Shown here: one piece after another, positions 47,111 through 61,170 of the stretch
How positions within the stretch are numbered: the stretch's first letter is position 1
How the letters are laid out: each line of letters opens with the position of its first letter
Assembly (NCBI RefSeq): GCF_024362695.1
Contig: NC_065422.1
Coordinates: forward strand, 5,827,534-5,891,533
Origin: Pectinophora gossypiella
Lineage: Eukaryota; Arthropoda; Insecta; Lepidoptera; Gelechiidae
Direction of reading: 5' to 3'
DNA: 64,000 nucleotides
Notes under the pieces: model-generated
The model's input: the letters and a program-made list of their open reading frames with translations, nothing else
Told to the model about the DNA's origin: nothing
Database searches by the model: none
Program-made: the position numbers and the translations under genes

Positions 47111-47339
47111 TTATGGTCTGAATGTGGTAAATTATCATTAATATTATTTATGTTGTAGATTTATTGTGTTTTCTTTAAGTTAGGTGAGGTTCATGCATGT
47201 GATCTTATATTTATCTACTTTCTTCTTCTGTCTTTAGATCCTGTGCCGTTCTCGGTTTAAGGTACGGTAACAAATAAATTTAGCAATTATAATACTTTTT
47301 CTTTTAAGTTTATATAAACGATTAGTTCAGATCAAATTA

Positions 47340-47440
47340 ATGCGCAACAACAGTGCCTGCAAATTGTCTTTGATTACTTGTGGCTCTACCCACCCCTTTA
47401 GGGATTATGGGCGTGAGTTTATCTATGTATGCATGTATTA
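47340..47440 (+). mobile_element. retroposon fragment with (TATG)n-like tail
   Basis: TGTCTTTGATTACTTGTGGC, as in 30205-30400. Confidence 0.6.
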
Positions 47441-47811
47441 ACTAATGCGCAAAGCTTAAGCCAACTAATACACTTGCAACAAACCAATTTTCAGTCTTAA
47501 TGTGTCTTTTAGGTGTGCAAACTGTATGATACAATTGCTCCATAGCGTTACGAAAGCGTCAGATATTCTTCCCACATTCAGGGAATTCTGCGCGCGCGCC
47601 GATACGGATCTACGAACAAACCGGAGCAAACGTGGTTGACCGCCGTGAAATCGGCAGACCACGCGCAACTAGGTTACTCTATAATTGGAGATGTTAAGTT
47701 ATAAAAAGCTTGTACTACCTCCCAATTGAAAGCGTCTTATAATCTTACTTATATAGAGCATATATTACGGATTAGAGGTTTTACGATTAGTAATTAACAA
47801 ATTAAAAAACA

Positions 47812-47905
47812 GACGAACGTCGTGTCTTATAAAGAACTCAAAGAATTGATCTTTGATAGACAGGAATGGAGAATGCTACATCGACAAGAGCGTGGCTCTT
47901 GAATT
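47812..47905 (+). mobile_element. LINE 3' fragment
   Basis: Nearly the same as 3560-3640 (GTGTCTTATAAAGAACTCAA, then GACAAGAGCGTGGCTCTT). Confidence 0.6.
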
Positions 47906-49109
47906 AATGATGCAGAATGAACAAACTCCATTGTCACGCTTCTTGTCTGTTCTTGGCTGTCTATAAAAGATCCACTTCCTAGCTTAGCTAACAAAACAAA
48001 TAACAAAAGTAAGTAAGTAGTAGTAGTAAGTGCGCAAAACAAATGTCAAAAAACAATAAACTTGAACTGCAACAATGTGGGCTTTTTAGACCCTCAGCTA
48101 TGCCACCTGGAAACCGCTATCAACTTTAGTGTATACCAACTCTAGTCCGTGCAGATGGTTGCCCTGCACTTGCCGACATAAACCACGCTGTTTCCGCGTC
48201 GGTTGCCCCAGTTACTGGACCCGCTGCGTGTGCGCGCGCATGCTTATTCAATACTACATGTCACGTTCCTAGTATGACGATATTTTTTTTGTTTTTGGAG
48301 TTTATTGGATACGCTGATAGCTATACATGGAAAGTCAAAGTTTATGTTACTCTGTTACGTGTCTTTATTTATAGGTCGTATTTAAATTTTCGAAACTATT
48401 AAATTAACTAAATTAAACTACAATTTTTTTTATCTGCCTCGTGCGTTATATATCAACAAAGTTATATAAGACTAATCATAGCTCATTATACCAACGACGT
48501 GCGAATTTTATTATAAATTATGCTTATTAAGTTATAAAAAAACCTGACCTTTGGACGATTCGCAAAAACAATATACATATAACAATATATCACACACCAC
48601 ACCATACTATAGTCTCTACTATACTTCCAACAGTAAGTAATACCTTAGATGATATTAAATAACGGTGATATTACATTTTTTACATCATAGTCTGTTAGAG
48701 AAAGTACAAAATACTAGATCGATCGGGAATTATCTTACAATTTCCTTTGCTTGGCTTCCGCGAATGATATAATAAAAAATAAAGCTTCAAAGTAGCCCGA
48801 GGGCTTATATCGAACGATTGAATAAGGGAAAAGTGGAGCTGTAATGGGAAATAAACAGAATAGCTCGGTAGACTTAGATCTCAGATAAAATAGCACAGAA
48901 TTACCAAACACTAAAATAGTTTGTTATCGTTGATACGATCATTATGAAACCAGTTGCTGGCCGCTTGTGCAGCATATCCTAGAATATGTTGTGAATAATA
49001 TTATACCACAACCATTTTAGAATATGCTGTAAGAAATGCGAGTTACAAAATGTATTATTATAATAATATGAATATAACATAGCACGCCTATACGCAAAAT
49101 AACATACAC
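47906..49109. other. no gene seen
   Basis: A GC-rich patch lies at 48140-48245 (CGTCGGTTGCCCCAGTTACT); otherwise AT-rich unique DNA. Confidence 0.45.
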
Positions 49110-49265
49110 ACACTCCCCGCCAGCTTTGTTCAAGTCCCATATAATAATAGGGGGTGAGTCTATTGTCATTAACTGGGCACAAATTCTGGAAACCACACAA
49201 TATCCATCATCTATGATCCTAACATGAATTCAAACTCACTCGCGACTCGTCAAACTTCATAGATA
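49110..49265 (-). repeat. SINE C fragment
   Basis: AACTGGGCACAAATTCTGGA matches 40455-40720. Confidence 0.5.
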
Positions 49266-49984
49266 CCTAAACACCAGCAAAGAAAAGTAACCATGAAATG
49301 CCTACCTACTTAGTTTAGTTTTTAATCTTTATGTAACTTATTGTAGATTTTTATTACAATTTACTGCTAAGCCGGAAAGGCCGCCAAATCTAAAAGCAAA
49401 ACAAAATCATTTCGGCGCCAGCAGCATAATTACGCAGCAGGCCTACTTCATCAGACCTAGGTCCTATAATTAGGGTTTTCCTGCCTAACAAGACCAGTAA
49501 AGCTTGATCATTGTGAGAGCAACCTTAGACCAGTTTCGTGCGACCGCGAAGGACTAAGGGCTGGCGACGAAAAATTACGTCAATTATGTGCACCTGGGCT
49601 GGTAGACGCCCTTTCTAACGCCTGCGCCATAACCGGCAGATTTACGACAGAACATTAAATAAATCAGGTACGAAAAGCTTGTATTACGTGCTAAATGTTT
49701 ATGCTCGATAGGCTATTAGTGATAAAGTTGCGACATTATGTCTTATAGATAAACAGCTGGTATTAGGCCAGGATATCATAGCTGAGAATTCGGTGTAAGT
49801 ACTATACATCTCTGTTTAACACTTCGGGGATACAGGCATGATGCTAAATTATGTTATCACAGGCCGCCCCTCAATCAATCGGAGAAGATGAAAACGTACG
49901 AAATATTCCTACTTGGCGTAATAACTGCTGATATGGCCGACATTGCCGAGACCAACGGTTTAATCTACCCTCCGCAGCATATAA

Positions 49985-50215
49985 GAGCTGGAAACGAAAG
50001 CTATAAAATACATACATACATAAGACCACCAGATTCCCGTTGGGGGAAGCAGAGACCACGGAATTTCACTTACTACGATCCTGACACACCACTTTCGCTT
50101 CCTCCACTCTCATCAGACTTCATGCATGCTCGCCGCTTTAAGTACTCTTGACCTGGCATTTCTTTAAAACCTGGATCTGTATCGCGGTATGTACGCCTAG
50201 GCCTTCCTCTTCCAA
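49985..50215 (-). mobile_element. LINE 3' end
   Basis: The minus strand reads VGRGRPRRTYRD then, after a frame change, pieces near RRACMK; typical end of an arthropod LINE frame. Positions 50040-50130 match 29510-29610 inverted. The larger 127-codon minus frame (50073-50456) mixes this with unrelated sequence. Confidence 0.6.
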
Positions 50216-50279
50216 CTATAAAATAACTCATTTCCAAACAAATCACGTAAGCAAAGTAAACATCAAATGCTATTCCAAG

Positions 50280-51100
50280 ACCGCTATTCGATTCGCACGA
50301 AATGCTCGTTTCGCTAACACAAGCATAATCGTGAACAGTTCCAAAATAATCATCGATTCCACGAGTTGCCAAAGATTCGTCATTTATCGCGTTAGTTAAC
50401 ATCGCGATTACAACGGTCAACTCTTGCGCATCCATTACGACTTCACGACTGTGCATTGTTTAACTCAAATTGATACCATCTGACATGAAGTAAAACGGAT
50501 TGTCAAAATTATGTTAATTATATCCTCACCACCTATCACGTTGGTCTAACAGAAAGCTCGGTGAATTGTAGGTGCTTATTTCGTCTTGCGATAGATGTAC
50601 CTCTGGCTACCCCTACTGGGATATAGTCGTAAATTTATGTTATGTACAAGCCATTATTACGAATTCTATAAAAGTTACTTCTTAGCTAGATGATGACTTA
50701 TTTAAACTTTAAATTAACCTTCACTAATCTACCTTTATTGCTAATTCATGAGAAGCGAATTTTCGTCACACTTTGGTAATGAAATGAATAATTAATTTGT
50801 TCACACTGTAATTGAAATAAAAAATGTAATGTTGTCATTGTTAAAATTACACATGATACTTTTTTATTACAAATTCCATAATCCCTCTATAAGATTCGTC
50901 ATTATTGAATAATTAGCAGTAACTGCAGTCCATCGCTTTAATAATGTTAGTCCTAAGAATGATCCAAATATGACCACCACCGGAGACGCTAACAGCATAT
51001 TATTAACTCCACGAGTCGTCAGAAAGATTCGTCATAAACGTTACCGTAATGACTATTATTGCTCTTGCGCATCCGCTAAAGCTCTTCGCACACAAAGTAC
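50280..51100. repeat. diverged duplicate pair
   Basis: 50300-50440 and 50950-51080 share TCCACGAGT, AAGATTCGTCAT and CTCTTGCGCATCC in the same order. Repeat B lies between them at 50525-50641. Origin unknown. Confidence 0.35.
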
Positions 51101-51142
51101 AATAAATGTCCTAAAATATACACAATTTATGTTCGTTTATCT

Positions 51143-51304
51143 AACTTTTGAGTCTTGGGGTGGTATTAATAAACTTATCTCAGCTGAGGCTGCCCTCAAG
51201 ATCATACTTAAGTCCCTGTTTAATATAAGAACAGTCACATTGACATGATCTTGAGGGCAATCTCGACGCTGAGATTACTTTATTAATACCACTCTTAGAA
51301 GTAT
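51143..51304. mobile_element. foldback MITE, about 160 bp
   Basis: Arms about 55 bases long: GGTATTAATAAACTTATCTC and CCCTCAAGATCAT on the left, their complements on the right. Flanking TA possible but off by one base. Confidence 0.6.
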
Positions 51305-51539
51305 GTCATTCATAGTGGAATTGGTTTTAGGGAAATGGTAAATGTGACCAGTCAAGACAAAATAAATATCTTTGTTTTTCGTAACATTTCTTTCGAAATG
51401 CAGCAGAACGAATCACATGCTTATCATAAACATTTGGAAGCCAACAAAGTTGAACGTAAAAACTGTAAAGGTTACTTTTCAACACATCAGGACGCTCTTG
51501 GAAATTCAGAGCTTTTCGGTTATAATCTACTGGTTCATT

Positions 51540-51775
51540 ATCAACATAACATAGCAGTAGTGTATAGTATATAAACCTACACTTCGTCGCTATGTTCAAG
51601 TTCCAACATGTAATAGGAGGCTATTGCCATTAACCGGACACAAATCCTCGAAACCACGTGATATCGATTATTTATGATCCAAACATAAATTCAAACGCAT
51701 AAAGTGGTTAAGAGCATGAGTAGGGATTCTAACCCGTGACACTGCGATGTAAGTCACGCATCTCCCCGGACAGGA
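51540..51775 (-). repeat. SINE C
   Basis: ACCGGACACAAATCCTCGAA and GATGTAAGTCACGCATC match 40455-40720. Confidence 0.55.
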
Positions 51776-53676
51776 CTATCTCAGGAACTTTTGCTTAATG
51801 GCTTCTCTTGTAGTTCGGAAGAAGAAGAATGTATAGACTTTCATCATATAAATTGAATGTGAGCAGACCTTTATTGCCAGATTGACTGTCCAGGCACGCA
51901 CCGCCCATGTCACGGCTGCTGTGTAAACAGTACTGAGAAAAACCCACACGGTTCCAACAGCCGCAGTCCGATGACCAAGCAGACGAATACGGGGTGCTAA
52001 TCATGTCATAATGTATCATCATCACGTTGTAAATAAACTGCCATAATCGGAAGTCTAGCACTCAAAAATAGGTGTTAAATTATAAGTCTTGATTTTATTG
52101 CCAGATTTACCTAACTAGAATTTATAGCTCTATTATCGTTATAAATCAATAAGTATTATTCTACCTATGACCTTTGATAGATGTTCAAAGTTATAAAAGT
52201 GTTTTTGCTTCTTTTATGCAAGATTATTTAAGCTCTTGATTAGCGAGACACCTAATCTTTTTATTTGCGGGAAATATATCCACTCTGCAACTCTTTTCAA
52301 AAGTCAATGACTTCATAAAATGATGCTACTAACATTACGTATTTTCCCGAAACTTGAACTTGAAGTCACGAGTCCTGTGTACAACACGTATTGACGTATA
52401 AGTGACTCGTGCGTAGGCGCAACGCGTGCTACGCATCACCACGACCTCATCAAAAAATATTCAATAATTGTAGGAGCGAGTGGGTGTGACGTAGGCACGG
52501 CAGACGTTAACCTATCCTTCATACTGAGGAGGAAACAGGCAATATATCATCGTAAGCTTGATGAGCTTCCACATGTCAAGGTGGATTAAAATGGTTCGAG
52601 AAATTTCAATCATTCCATCCACTTAGAGTGCAATCACCTTAGGAAGTAAAGCTCTTGTGGTAAAAGGAAATAATGAACAGAGTGGGATTACATCATGCGT
52701 GAACACTAGATCACAGAAAATATGAAAGCGTCTTTGTAATATCAATTGGAGCCTTTGTGTTGACAACGCAACATATGTGACAACAAGCAAACAACGCACT
52801 AGTAGAACTTAAATTAAGTCTTGCATACTGCTGCACGACTATACTGAACGGTGATAAAGTTGAAAATAGTTTAAATACTGATTTGTAGCATGAGACACTG
52901 AGTATACCTATTTTATATTTCAACAAGAACCTTTCGACACGCCCAAAAGATGTAATAATGACGACATAGGGTCCAAATAATCACAGGCTAAATCAACCGT
53001 AAGGCAAACCACAATGATGTCATTTGTGAGCTAGTTGCGAGCTTCACGTCACAACATAGCTAAATGATGACAATATAAGTGACGGATGTTGAATTTAAAG
53101 TTAGCGTTGAGTGAATCAGTCTGACAGAATATGTAGGATAAAAAAATGTGGTCAATGATCAACAAAGTGGAAATGAACCATTCATTGACGATGGATGAGT
53201 AAATATTGCAAAAACGCTAGTTAAAGACACAAAAAATAAGTGTTTTGTCATCATAAATCGCGGTTTTCTTTTCGATTATTAAAATTCCCTAGTTATTTTT
53301 TAAGAATAACTTATTGTCTATAATTTTAACATAAAAATAATCAGGAATTACGCCTGCTACAAGATAGTTTACGTTTTTAATTGGAGCATAAAAGGCAAGG
53401 ATTATACATAATGTAATGATCCCAGTGAGTCGTAGGTACCAAACCGTCGGGGGCAGTGACCCGGACCCGGAATCATAACAAACTTGGAAAGAACAAGCGG
53501 ATAAGGCTGTAAAGGAAAAACCGTCACAGAATATGATAAAGACATTAAACTGAATAATGTAATGATTATAATGCTAACTGTGAAACAAGAACTTTCAAAA
53601 TGCAAGATATTATCAGTAGCGACTCATACAACTTGAAGACATTGATTGAGGTTTACGCGGTTATTATCATAATTAA
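51776..53676. other. no gene established
   Basis: Unique AT-rich DNA. Contains a frame (52711-52926, minus) similar to the one at 9451. Short open pieces on both strands are within chance. Confidence 0.4.
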
Positions 53677-53810
53677 AACACATAAAACCGGGTTCTTATC
53701 GCGTTATTATAAGGGATTATCAGGGTTATTATGGGATACGCAACAGTTTTCAAATATCGGGAGTCTCATATCCCTGATAATAACGCGGTAAGAACCCGGT
53801 ATAATGTGTT
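53677..53810. mobile_element. 134-bp TTAA-flanked foldback
   Basis: Inverted arms of about 45 bases (AACACATAAAACCGGGTTCT on the left). TTAA at 53673-53676 and 53811-53814. TTAA duplication is the mark of piggyBac-type transposition. Confidence 0.65.
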
Positions 53811-54757
53811 TTAACTGGAAGATAGGTTAATAAGTGATTCCATTCAATAAGTGAGATCCACGATATCATAATTCCATAAATAACCACAACCTTGAGAATG
53901 TAATTGTCATTGCTAATCATGCATTCATCAGAAACATGGACCAAATAAGGTAACCCTTATGATAGTTAATCTAATCAGTTCCAATGAATGATGATCAAAT
54001 GCCGCTCTGGATGACTGAGATGACAAATGGATATCACCATATATGAGTGGCGCATGTTCGATTAATGTAATGACACATTCACAAACGGATAAGGGCGCCA
54101 TTGTATTTATAATACACGGACCTAACTTTAATGAGGACAATTACAAGACGGAAGTCGTTATAATTTAAAATGAAGATAGCAATCTAAATGCATACAAACA
54201 AAGTAGCAAGTCAGCAGATAGATGCGGGAAAAAATGTGTAGCAAAAGACTAAGGTAAGTACCCGGAATTGAATTTGTAAATATTTAGTCATAAATAAGCA
54301 AAGATAGAGGATTAATCACAAATCGGTTCGAAGAATATGAGAAGAATAAGAGTATTAGACACGGTCCCTGGGCTTAGTCAGCAACAGCTAAGAACCTCTG
54401 TGGGAAACAAATAAATCTAGCATTGACAAGGACGTGGACTCTTATTGTTAAAACATTGAACAAACGGGTTTTCCTTAATAGCTCATCTACATATATGTAA
54501 TTGAAATCGTAAGTAATTTTATATGACTCTTGGAAAACCAGTCGGTATTTATAATACAACATTGTATAGCAAGAAATATAAAACATTAAATCGCAAGTTT
54601 TTTTTATCGATTACTAACGAGTTTTAAGAATCTTTTTGCAACATGCATACTTCAATTTATTCATATCAAATGCATTCAGTAACACACTTGTTTTTGCATT
54701 AGAAAATGTACATTTTTAACGACGGATACAAAATTCAATGTCTCACCAAGGACAGTA

Positions 54758-55126
54758 GTGAATCACAGAATTGTCAACGCCTTTTTTGGAAAACACTCGG
54801 CGCTTCGCCCACTGCTACAAGACAATTCGTTCATTCGACATGCATTAAGTGAAGATATGACGCTACGTGCCTTTGAGATAAGGTCAAATATTTTTAAAAA
54901 GGAACACAAAGATGCAGATACGGGACATCCGTTAAATAAACAATTAATGTTGGCTAAAGGTGAAAATAAACACTTAAGAAAACAATTGCATATTCATTTG
55001 GTTACAAGAGTCACAACTTACAATGCTGAGAAAGACAATAATCGCATGAAGACGTATTCAAGTTCTTTGAATATTAATTATGAAGTTATGTATGAGGACA
55101 CTGACAATACGTTATTTAATATTTAA
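54758..55126 (+). other. 122-codon open frame, unknown
   Basis: Opens upstream of the first ATG and runs about 135 codons in all. Hydrophilic, with HALSEDMTLRAFEI and LAKGENKHLRKQLHIHLV. No family recognised. A second open stretch (55401-55586) lies beyond it. By length alone about one such frame is expected by chance in the window. Confidence 0.15.
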
Positions 55127-55602
55127 CGTACCTACTTGTCATTCATACATAACATTATTTGGATTACATGTTCGCTGATGTGATGTGTAATTGTTTAAGT
55201 GTCATCTATCTCAATTCCATATAAATACACAATTAAAGAAATCGCCTATCGTTGAAATACAAGCATACAATACATAACTGAAAATCGCGTGACTCTAATT
55301 GTACAATATGCCTAATTGCCTTCTTTTAAACCCTGTCATTCGCACTTAGTGTTTAAAAACCACACAATAGGCTAGACTTTAATGTGCACATTCCGTTGCA
55401 TTGTGTTGTCGGATTAAATTAGACTTGGTTTTCACAAAGGGCAAGTTCAATCGTGACATAAATATTCAAAAGTTATGTTTACCGGGTGTAGATGATGTCG
55501 TTGACTTGAATAATGACACTGTTGAAGTGAACATTAAAAAATATGTTTATGAATTCTTAAATACGGAAGTAAATGATAGGCCTTAGCGAATAAATAAAAA
55601 CA

Positions 55603-55940
55603 TACATATATACATAAACAGCCTATATACGTTCAACTGCTGGGCACAGGCCTCCCCTCAAACAACCGGAGGGGGTATGGAGCATACTCCACCACGCTGC
55701 TCCACTGCGGGTTGGTGGAGGTGTTTTTACGGCTAATAGCCGGGACCAACGGCTTAACGTGCCCTCCGAAACACGGAATCATCTAACTTTTTCGGACAAT
55801 CAGGTGATTCAAGCCTGAAAAGCCCTTACCAAACAAAGGACAGTCTCACAAAGTGATTTCGACAATGTCCCCATCGGGAATCGAACCCGGACCTCCAGAT
55901 CGTGAGCCTAACGCTCTAACCACTAGACCACAGAGACTGT
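55603..55940 (-). mobile_element. tRNA-headed SINE, type 1 tail, complete
   Basis: Head at 55865-55938 with GGTTCGATTCCCGATGGGGA on the minus strand, core, type 1 tail and TATG repeats. Exact 12-bp duplication TAAATAAAAACA at 55591-55602 and 55941-55952. Confidence 0.88.
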
Positions 55941-55952
55941 TAAATAAAAACA

Positions 55953-58499
55953 AAAATAATTATTTTACAAAAAACAAATTATATTTCTGTGCATCGTTTA
56001 GATGCAAACTGAAATCCAATATTTTAAATATTGGGCCAATATTTAAAATTTGCATAGACTATGGAAAATTTATTTACCGAAGAAAAGGGGAAACAAAGTC
56101 CGTCACAGAATAAGCAAGATCTAATGTATTAGAGAACTTTGAACACAAAAGTTAAAATCCGCGAATTTGGCATTTAAATATCATGTTGAAGACGAGCACT
56201 AAAGTTTACATGTTTGGTATTTCAAAGGTCTACCTGAAGATCAACCCTGGCCCACCTTTGATAATCGTCACTTTCAGTTTGTTTATAATAAACAAATAAA
56301 AGTTTACATAATATAAGATACGTAGGTAGATCTACAGGATGAATTTCGCCATGTTAAGCTTTTAGCAAGAAATTGTGCAAAGAAAACTTTTACTATGTAG
56401 CATTTAGAAATAGCACTTGTGTGTTTAGATTTTGAAATTGATGATTTATTCAAATATGTTGATTGACAAATTGTAAGTAAACATCATGCCTGTGTGACGT
56501 AAAGAATTCTGATGTCTGTCTTGATATTTCTGTCACACACACACAGTGTCTAAGCTGACTACAATAATAATTCACTCACTACGCTAAATCTTGATTTATA
56601 TATTGACGATCAAATAGTTCGTACACGAATGAACATTGCATTTACATGTACGAATATTAAAATATCTTCCTTAATCCTTGTATTGTAAGTAAACATCTAT
56701 TATACCTTACATGTTAAAGTATACCCCATAGTTTTCGCCTCATTCAGAGATATTTTTTATTTAGCAGTTACACAAGGGCCTGTAGATACAGTAGTGCATG
56801 CATCATATTTATTAGATCAAAAAGTAGATAGATAGTTGGTTGTTTGGTACCTAAAGAATAATACAGATTGCGGGGGCGTTTGTGAGGTTATTATTATGTA
56901 CCCACCTACTTACAATTGACTGTCTACTGTAACTCGATGATTGAAGTATTGACAAGCAATCAATTAGATTTACATACCGGAATATTAATTATTATGTACA
57001 ACACAATGATTGCAGTTACTCGAAAACGTTTAGTTAAAATTGAATGAATCAACAATCCAGACGTTTAAGACGTAATTATTGAAACTGATGTTTGGTCAAA
57101 TTGGTAATCACGATTTCCCAAAATTACAGATTACATGCTCATAAACAGACTTCCTGTGTGTATAACGTCGAAACTTATGGTATTTTGGGAACAACTTTGT
57201 TGTAAGGTTACGGAGATAAATGCTACATAGTCACGTGTCAAAACACATTTAATTATAGTTTAATTAACCGTTTTGACCTTGTCGAGACTTTAACTTTGCT
57301 ATTAAAGTGTTGATGGGCTATCAACCCACGGCACGGTGCATTTAGAGAAATCATTTAGTTTATATTTCATTGCCAAAGTTGACGTGGCGTCGGTCGTTAC
57401 GGAAAATAGTTAATTAGTTATGATTTATGTTTTTTAAAATGTGTCAAAGGTAGTGTTTACACCTTATGAGCATATGATACGGCGTATGAATTTTAAATGT
57501 TCATTTAGCATGTTCAAATCTTATACGTTTACAATATATTTTTACGAGTGAATATCATTTAGTTACTATTTCGCGAGCTTAAAAGTTATTTTGTAATTTT
57601 TACTACCGAGTAGTGAAAGCTATAAAAAAGTTCTTTGAAATCGTCATTATAATGGGTCACTTCTCAGGGTTAAGAATATAATTCAAAACGTTCGAAAACA
57701 AATCTGCGGAAGTCATCGGTTTACTGAGAAACTAAATGATTCATACGATTTAACATTCACTAATTATTGCTTTTGTCCCGCGTCCAAAACAATCATGGGG
57801 CCTGATATCATTTGCAAATATAAAGAGAGGGATTTAATCATCGTCGTAAACAGATAAGTCATTGGGATAAAATAAGAATTGTCGTCAAAGGATGTCATGT
57901 GAGTTGAAACGATGGATTTTCCATGAAAATTCGTGGATGGTCTTACCTACTTCAAAACGAGTACGATTATTATGCGCTTTACGTAAATGTAGTTAACAAT
58001 AGGGACTTGAAATCATGTAGGACTAAACAATGGTGATAAGCAAAAGCAATAGTCTTTATTGAAACATAAATTATTAATAAATAAGTAAAAGAGGAAAGTA
58101 AAAGAAAGTAAGGCCTTTGACATGCAACACTACATTGTAATTTACTGGGTTAAGCTTATCACGGTCAAGCTGTTAGAAGATAATAGCAGCTACTGTAGTC
58201 ATAATCGTAACACAGCCCATTGACCTACAGTGAAATAAGATATAAAAATAGAAAGTAACTAAAACAACAGAAATAAAGTAGAAATATTTCTAACATGAAC
58301 TTTCTAGCCACATTTATCTGTTTTCTAGCCGAGACTACATTTTGTCTGCAGCTACACTCGATTAGACATCTTACTAGCCATGACGTATTTCTTGTTCACT
58401 AAACATTACGTTTTTATAGACGTTATAAATAAACCCTTAAGTCGATAAGGTAGTGCATACACTTTCCATACAAAGTTCCAATATGCATTTGATGAACCA
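55953..58499. other. no gene established
   Basis: Unique AT-rich DNA. Some plus-strand frames are open for 40-75 codons without a start codon, which is not beyond chance. Confidence 0.4.
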
Positions 58500-58720
58500 A
58501 ATGGTGATTAGTGATCAGTTCATATACTTAATGGTCCATCTTTTGATGAAGGGCACCTTTTGCCGGTTATATATATATACCTTGCCAAGTTCCAAACGAC
58601 TACGAAAAACGACAGTGACAGTGATAAAAATATCACTTTATGTCAATCCCATACATTTTTATCACTGTCAGTTTTCGAAATCGTTTGCAAATTTTCTAAC
58701 CCCTCTGATATTACTATAAT
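58500..58720. mobile_element. foldback repeat F
   Basis: ACGACAGTGACAGTGATAAA and its complement face each other around 58640. Partial copies at 59210-59300 and 60085-60160 share GGGGCCTTAGCC and TATGGGAT-GACA. Confidence 0.55.
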
Positions 58721-60009
58721 AAGCTGTTATTAGATTGAAGTGTCGTTATAAACACCGACTGTGGAACAAATAGTTTCCTTTTGTCGATAAGTTAAAAATC
58801 AGATGTTTTTATAGTTCAAATGTTTTTCTTGCATATGCAGTAAGAACGTTTCACTATCTTAAACTTACAACAGTGACACATTTAAGACTTGCGTAAAGAA
58901 AATTTTCTCATAACGTGATCGTTTCAATGTACGAACATTGTTGCAGACACGCTATATTTTCCTTCACGTTTAACAAGTCTTGTTACACTTACTTTGCTAT
59001 ATTAATCGTCTTCCATTTCCACAATTTAAACAGTTAGAGAAGAAATGAAAAGAGACAAAAGGGTAAAAGCTACAATTAGCTACATGTAGCGATACAAAGC
59101 ACTACCTACTAGAAGAAAAGAATAGACAGGCTTAGCCAAAATTTTCACTTATGTTTACGCCATAGAATACAAATAATTATGTATATTTTTGACGTACATT
59201 AACATTCTGGGGCCTTAGCCCAGTTTCAAACATAATAATATATGAAAAACGACAGTGATAAAACTATATGGGATAGACATGTCACCAAAAGGTAGAGACA
59301 CATAAGTATCTCTAAAGTTTAGGGCGCACACTCACTGATACTTATTATTGGTGCAATCAAACCTACGAGCTTATATTGTAACGGCAAAATAATTGAATGG
59401 AAAAGATAAGCACGTTGCCGGCCTAGTCGAGTTCAGAATTCCGTAACCCACAAGAAATATAAGTAAACAGTAACCCGTAGAACATAGCCGGCGAAGAATT
59501 GGTGTATGTATATACTATACATCTCTCCCCGCGTGATATGTCATGATGCTATATCCAATCAATTCTATTCTTGTCTGTGGTCGCTCCAGGATCCGTTGGC
59601 ATATAATATTTGCGTCACTCGCGCCAGAGCTTTAAGTATGCAATCTCGGAAAATCTCTTGGCAAGTTAAATGTATCTATTAACTTCACATCCGGCTGTGT
59701 ACTATTTATTACATATCATCGCCATCATTCTTTACTTTACATTCATTATAATAATGGAGAGAAAAACCCCATGAGTGTTCTCGTATGTGATATTGTTTGT
59801 AACCTTCGTATGGCATAAGCAGATACGCTTAGACTGCAATTATGATGTTTAAATATATAATGACAGGGTTGTGAAACGTGCGTACTGTGTATACAAAGTA
59901 CATATTTTTATTGTTTTAGATGATATGTAGATGTAATCAAAGGTCTACAGTGATATGTGAAGTAACCAAGTGTAAGTAAGTATTGTTGTGTGTTTGTACT
60001 GTTGATGTG
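58721..60009. other. no gene seen
   Basis: AT-rich. A SINE C end lies at 59500-59565 and a repeat F piece at 59210-59300. Confidence 0.4.
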
Positions 60010-60058
60010 CCTAATAAATAAATAAATAAATAAAATAAATAAATAAAATAAGTAACCG
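60010..60058. repeat. (AAAT)n microsatellite
   Basis: Interrupted run of AAAT units. Confidence 0.9.
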
Positions 60059-60160
60059 CAGAAATGCAGATTGAGACTCAACATCGTCCAGGGGCCTTAG
60101 CCAAGCAAACGATCAGTATAATCGATAATGTATGGGATTGACACAAGGTAACATACCAGT

Positions 60161-61044
60161 AAAAACATTCCCCCCCCCCCTTCATTTTATTTGACAGATG
60201 GCCTACATAAGCGCACGACTAGTAGTAGCGGTTGTTAGAAGTACATCCATCGCAAGAAGAACTAACAACCCACACCTAACCGCTTTCTGTCAGACCAATC
60301 CTTCCTTCCTTTTAATCAATCCTTCATGTTCTTTGTTATGTATAAATAATTTAAATCGCGATGATAATAAACAGCCACAAGTCAGCGAGGTTATTAACTC
60401 GACAATTACTTAGACAAAGAAACCTTCTGCCCAATTTGGCGTGGGTCCGTATTGGGTAGTAAAACCCGTCCATTTCACATGATAGCTGGAATGTGACGTA
60501 AATGGAGCAAGCTTGAGGCCAGGTGGCGCGGGTCACGATCCCGCCTGATAACGATACACTCCTGCGCACACTACACTTAGCTACAGTCCAGTAACTCCAT
60601 ATTGACCAGTGACCCGACCACACCTTCTTGTGTATTTACATATTTGTAAATGAAAGGGTTAACACACCACATAACATAGTGTCACGTATGGTCACACTAT
60701 GACCCAATTGGACCAGACAGAGGACGAAAACGCAACGACGAAACCGTTTTAGGGTACGCAAGGGTTAATGATAAACACTACTACTAATAGGTTCTGAAAG
60801 ACAATAAAGCTACTTAAAAAAATATTTGTTTTTTTTTCTATAATATTCTCTAAATTAGTAAACTTATTGGAATATGATCCACAAAGCCTCTCCCGATAGG
60901 CCAGTTCCTGTAATGCGATGTACCTATAGAAAACCGAAATTCTGTAAGTACACATTTAAGTATCCGTCATCGTGTTTTCATGACGCTAATTATGACGCCT
61001 TTGAATTGCAAAAATAGCTTTAGTAGACCCATACAACTTCTTCG
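60161..61044. other. no gene seen
   Basis: A run of ten C residues at about 60171-60180. Frames at 60198 (+) and 60351 (-) are not credible genes. Confidence 0.45.
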
Positions 61045-61170
61045 CTTGTGTGCTTCAGAGAGCCCGTTAAGTCGGTCCCGGCTATTATTTACTTAATTAA
61101 GTATGTAGTCGTTACATGAGCCATGGTGTCAACCCTGGTGGGTTAATGAGGTCCCATACAACTAATAAAG
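61045..61170 (+). repeat. SINE core and type 2 tail fragment
   Basis: GTTAAGTCGGTCCCGGCTAT, then GTAGTCGTTACATGAGCCAT. Confidence 0.55.

Noticed and set aside
50073..50456. 127-codon minus frame
   Set aside because: Its C-terminal half is LINE-derived and its N-terminal half belongs to a diverged duplicate; not a host gene.
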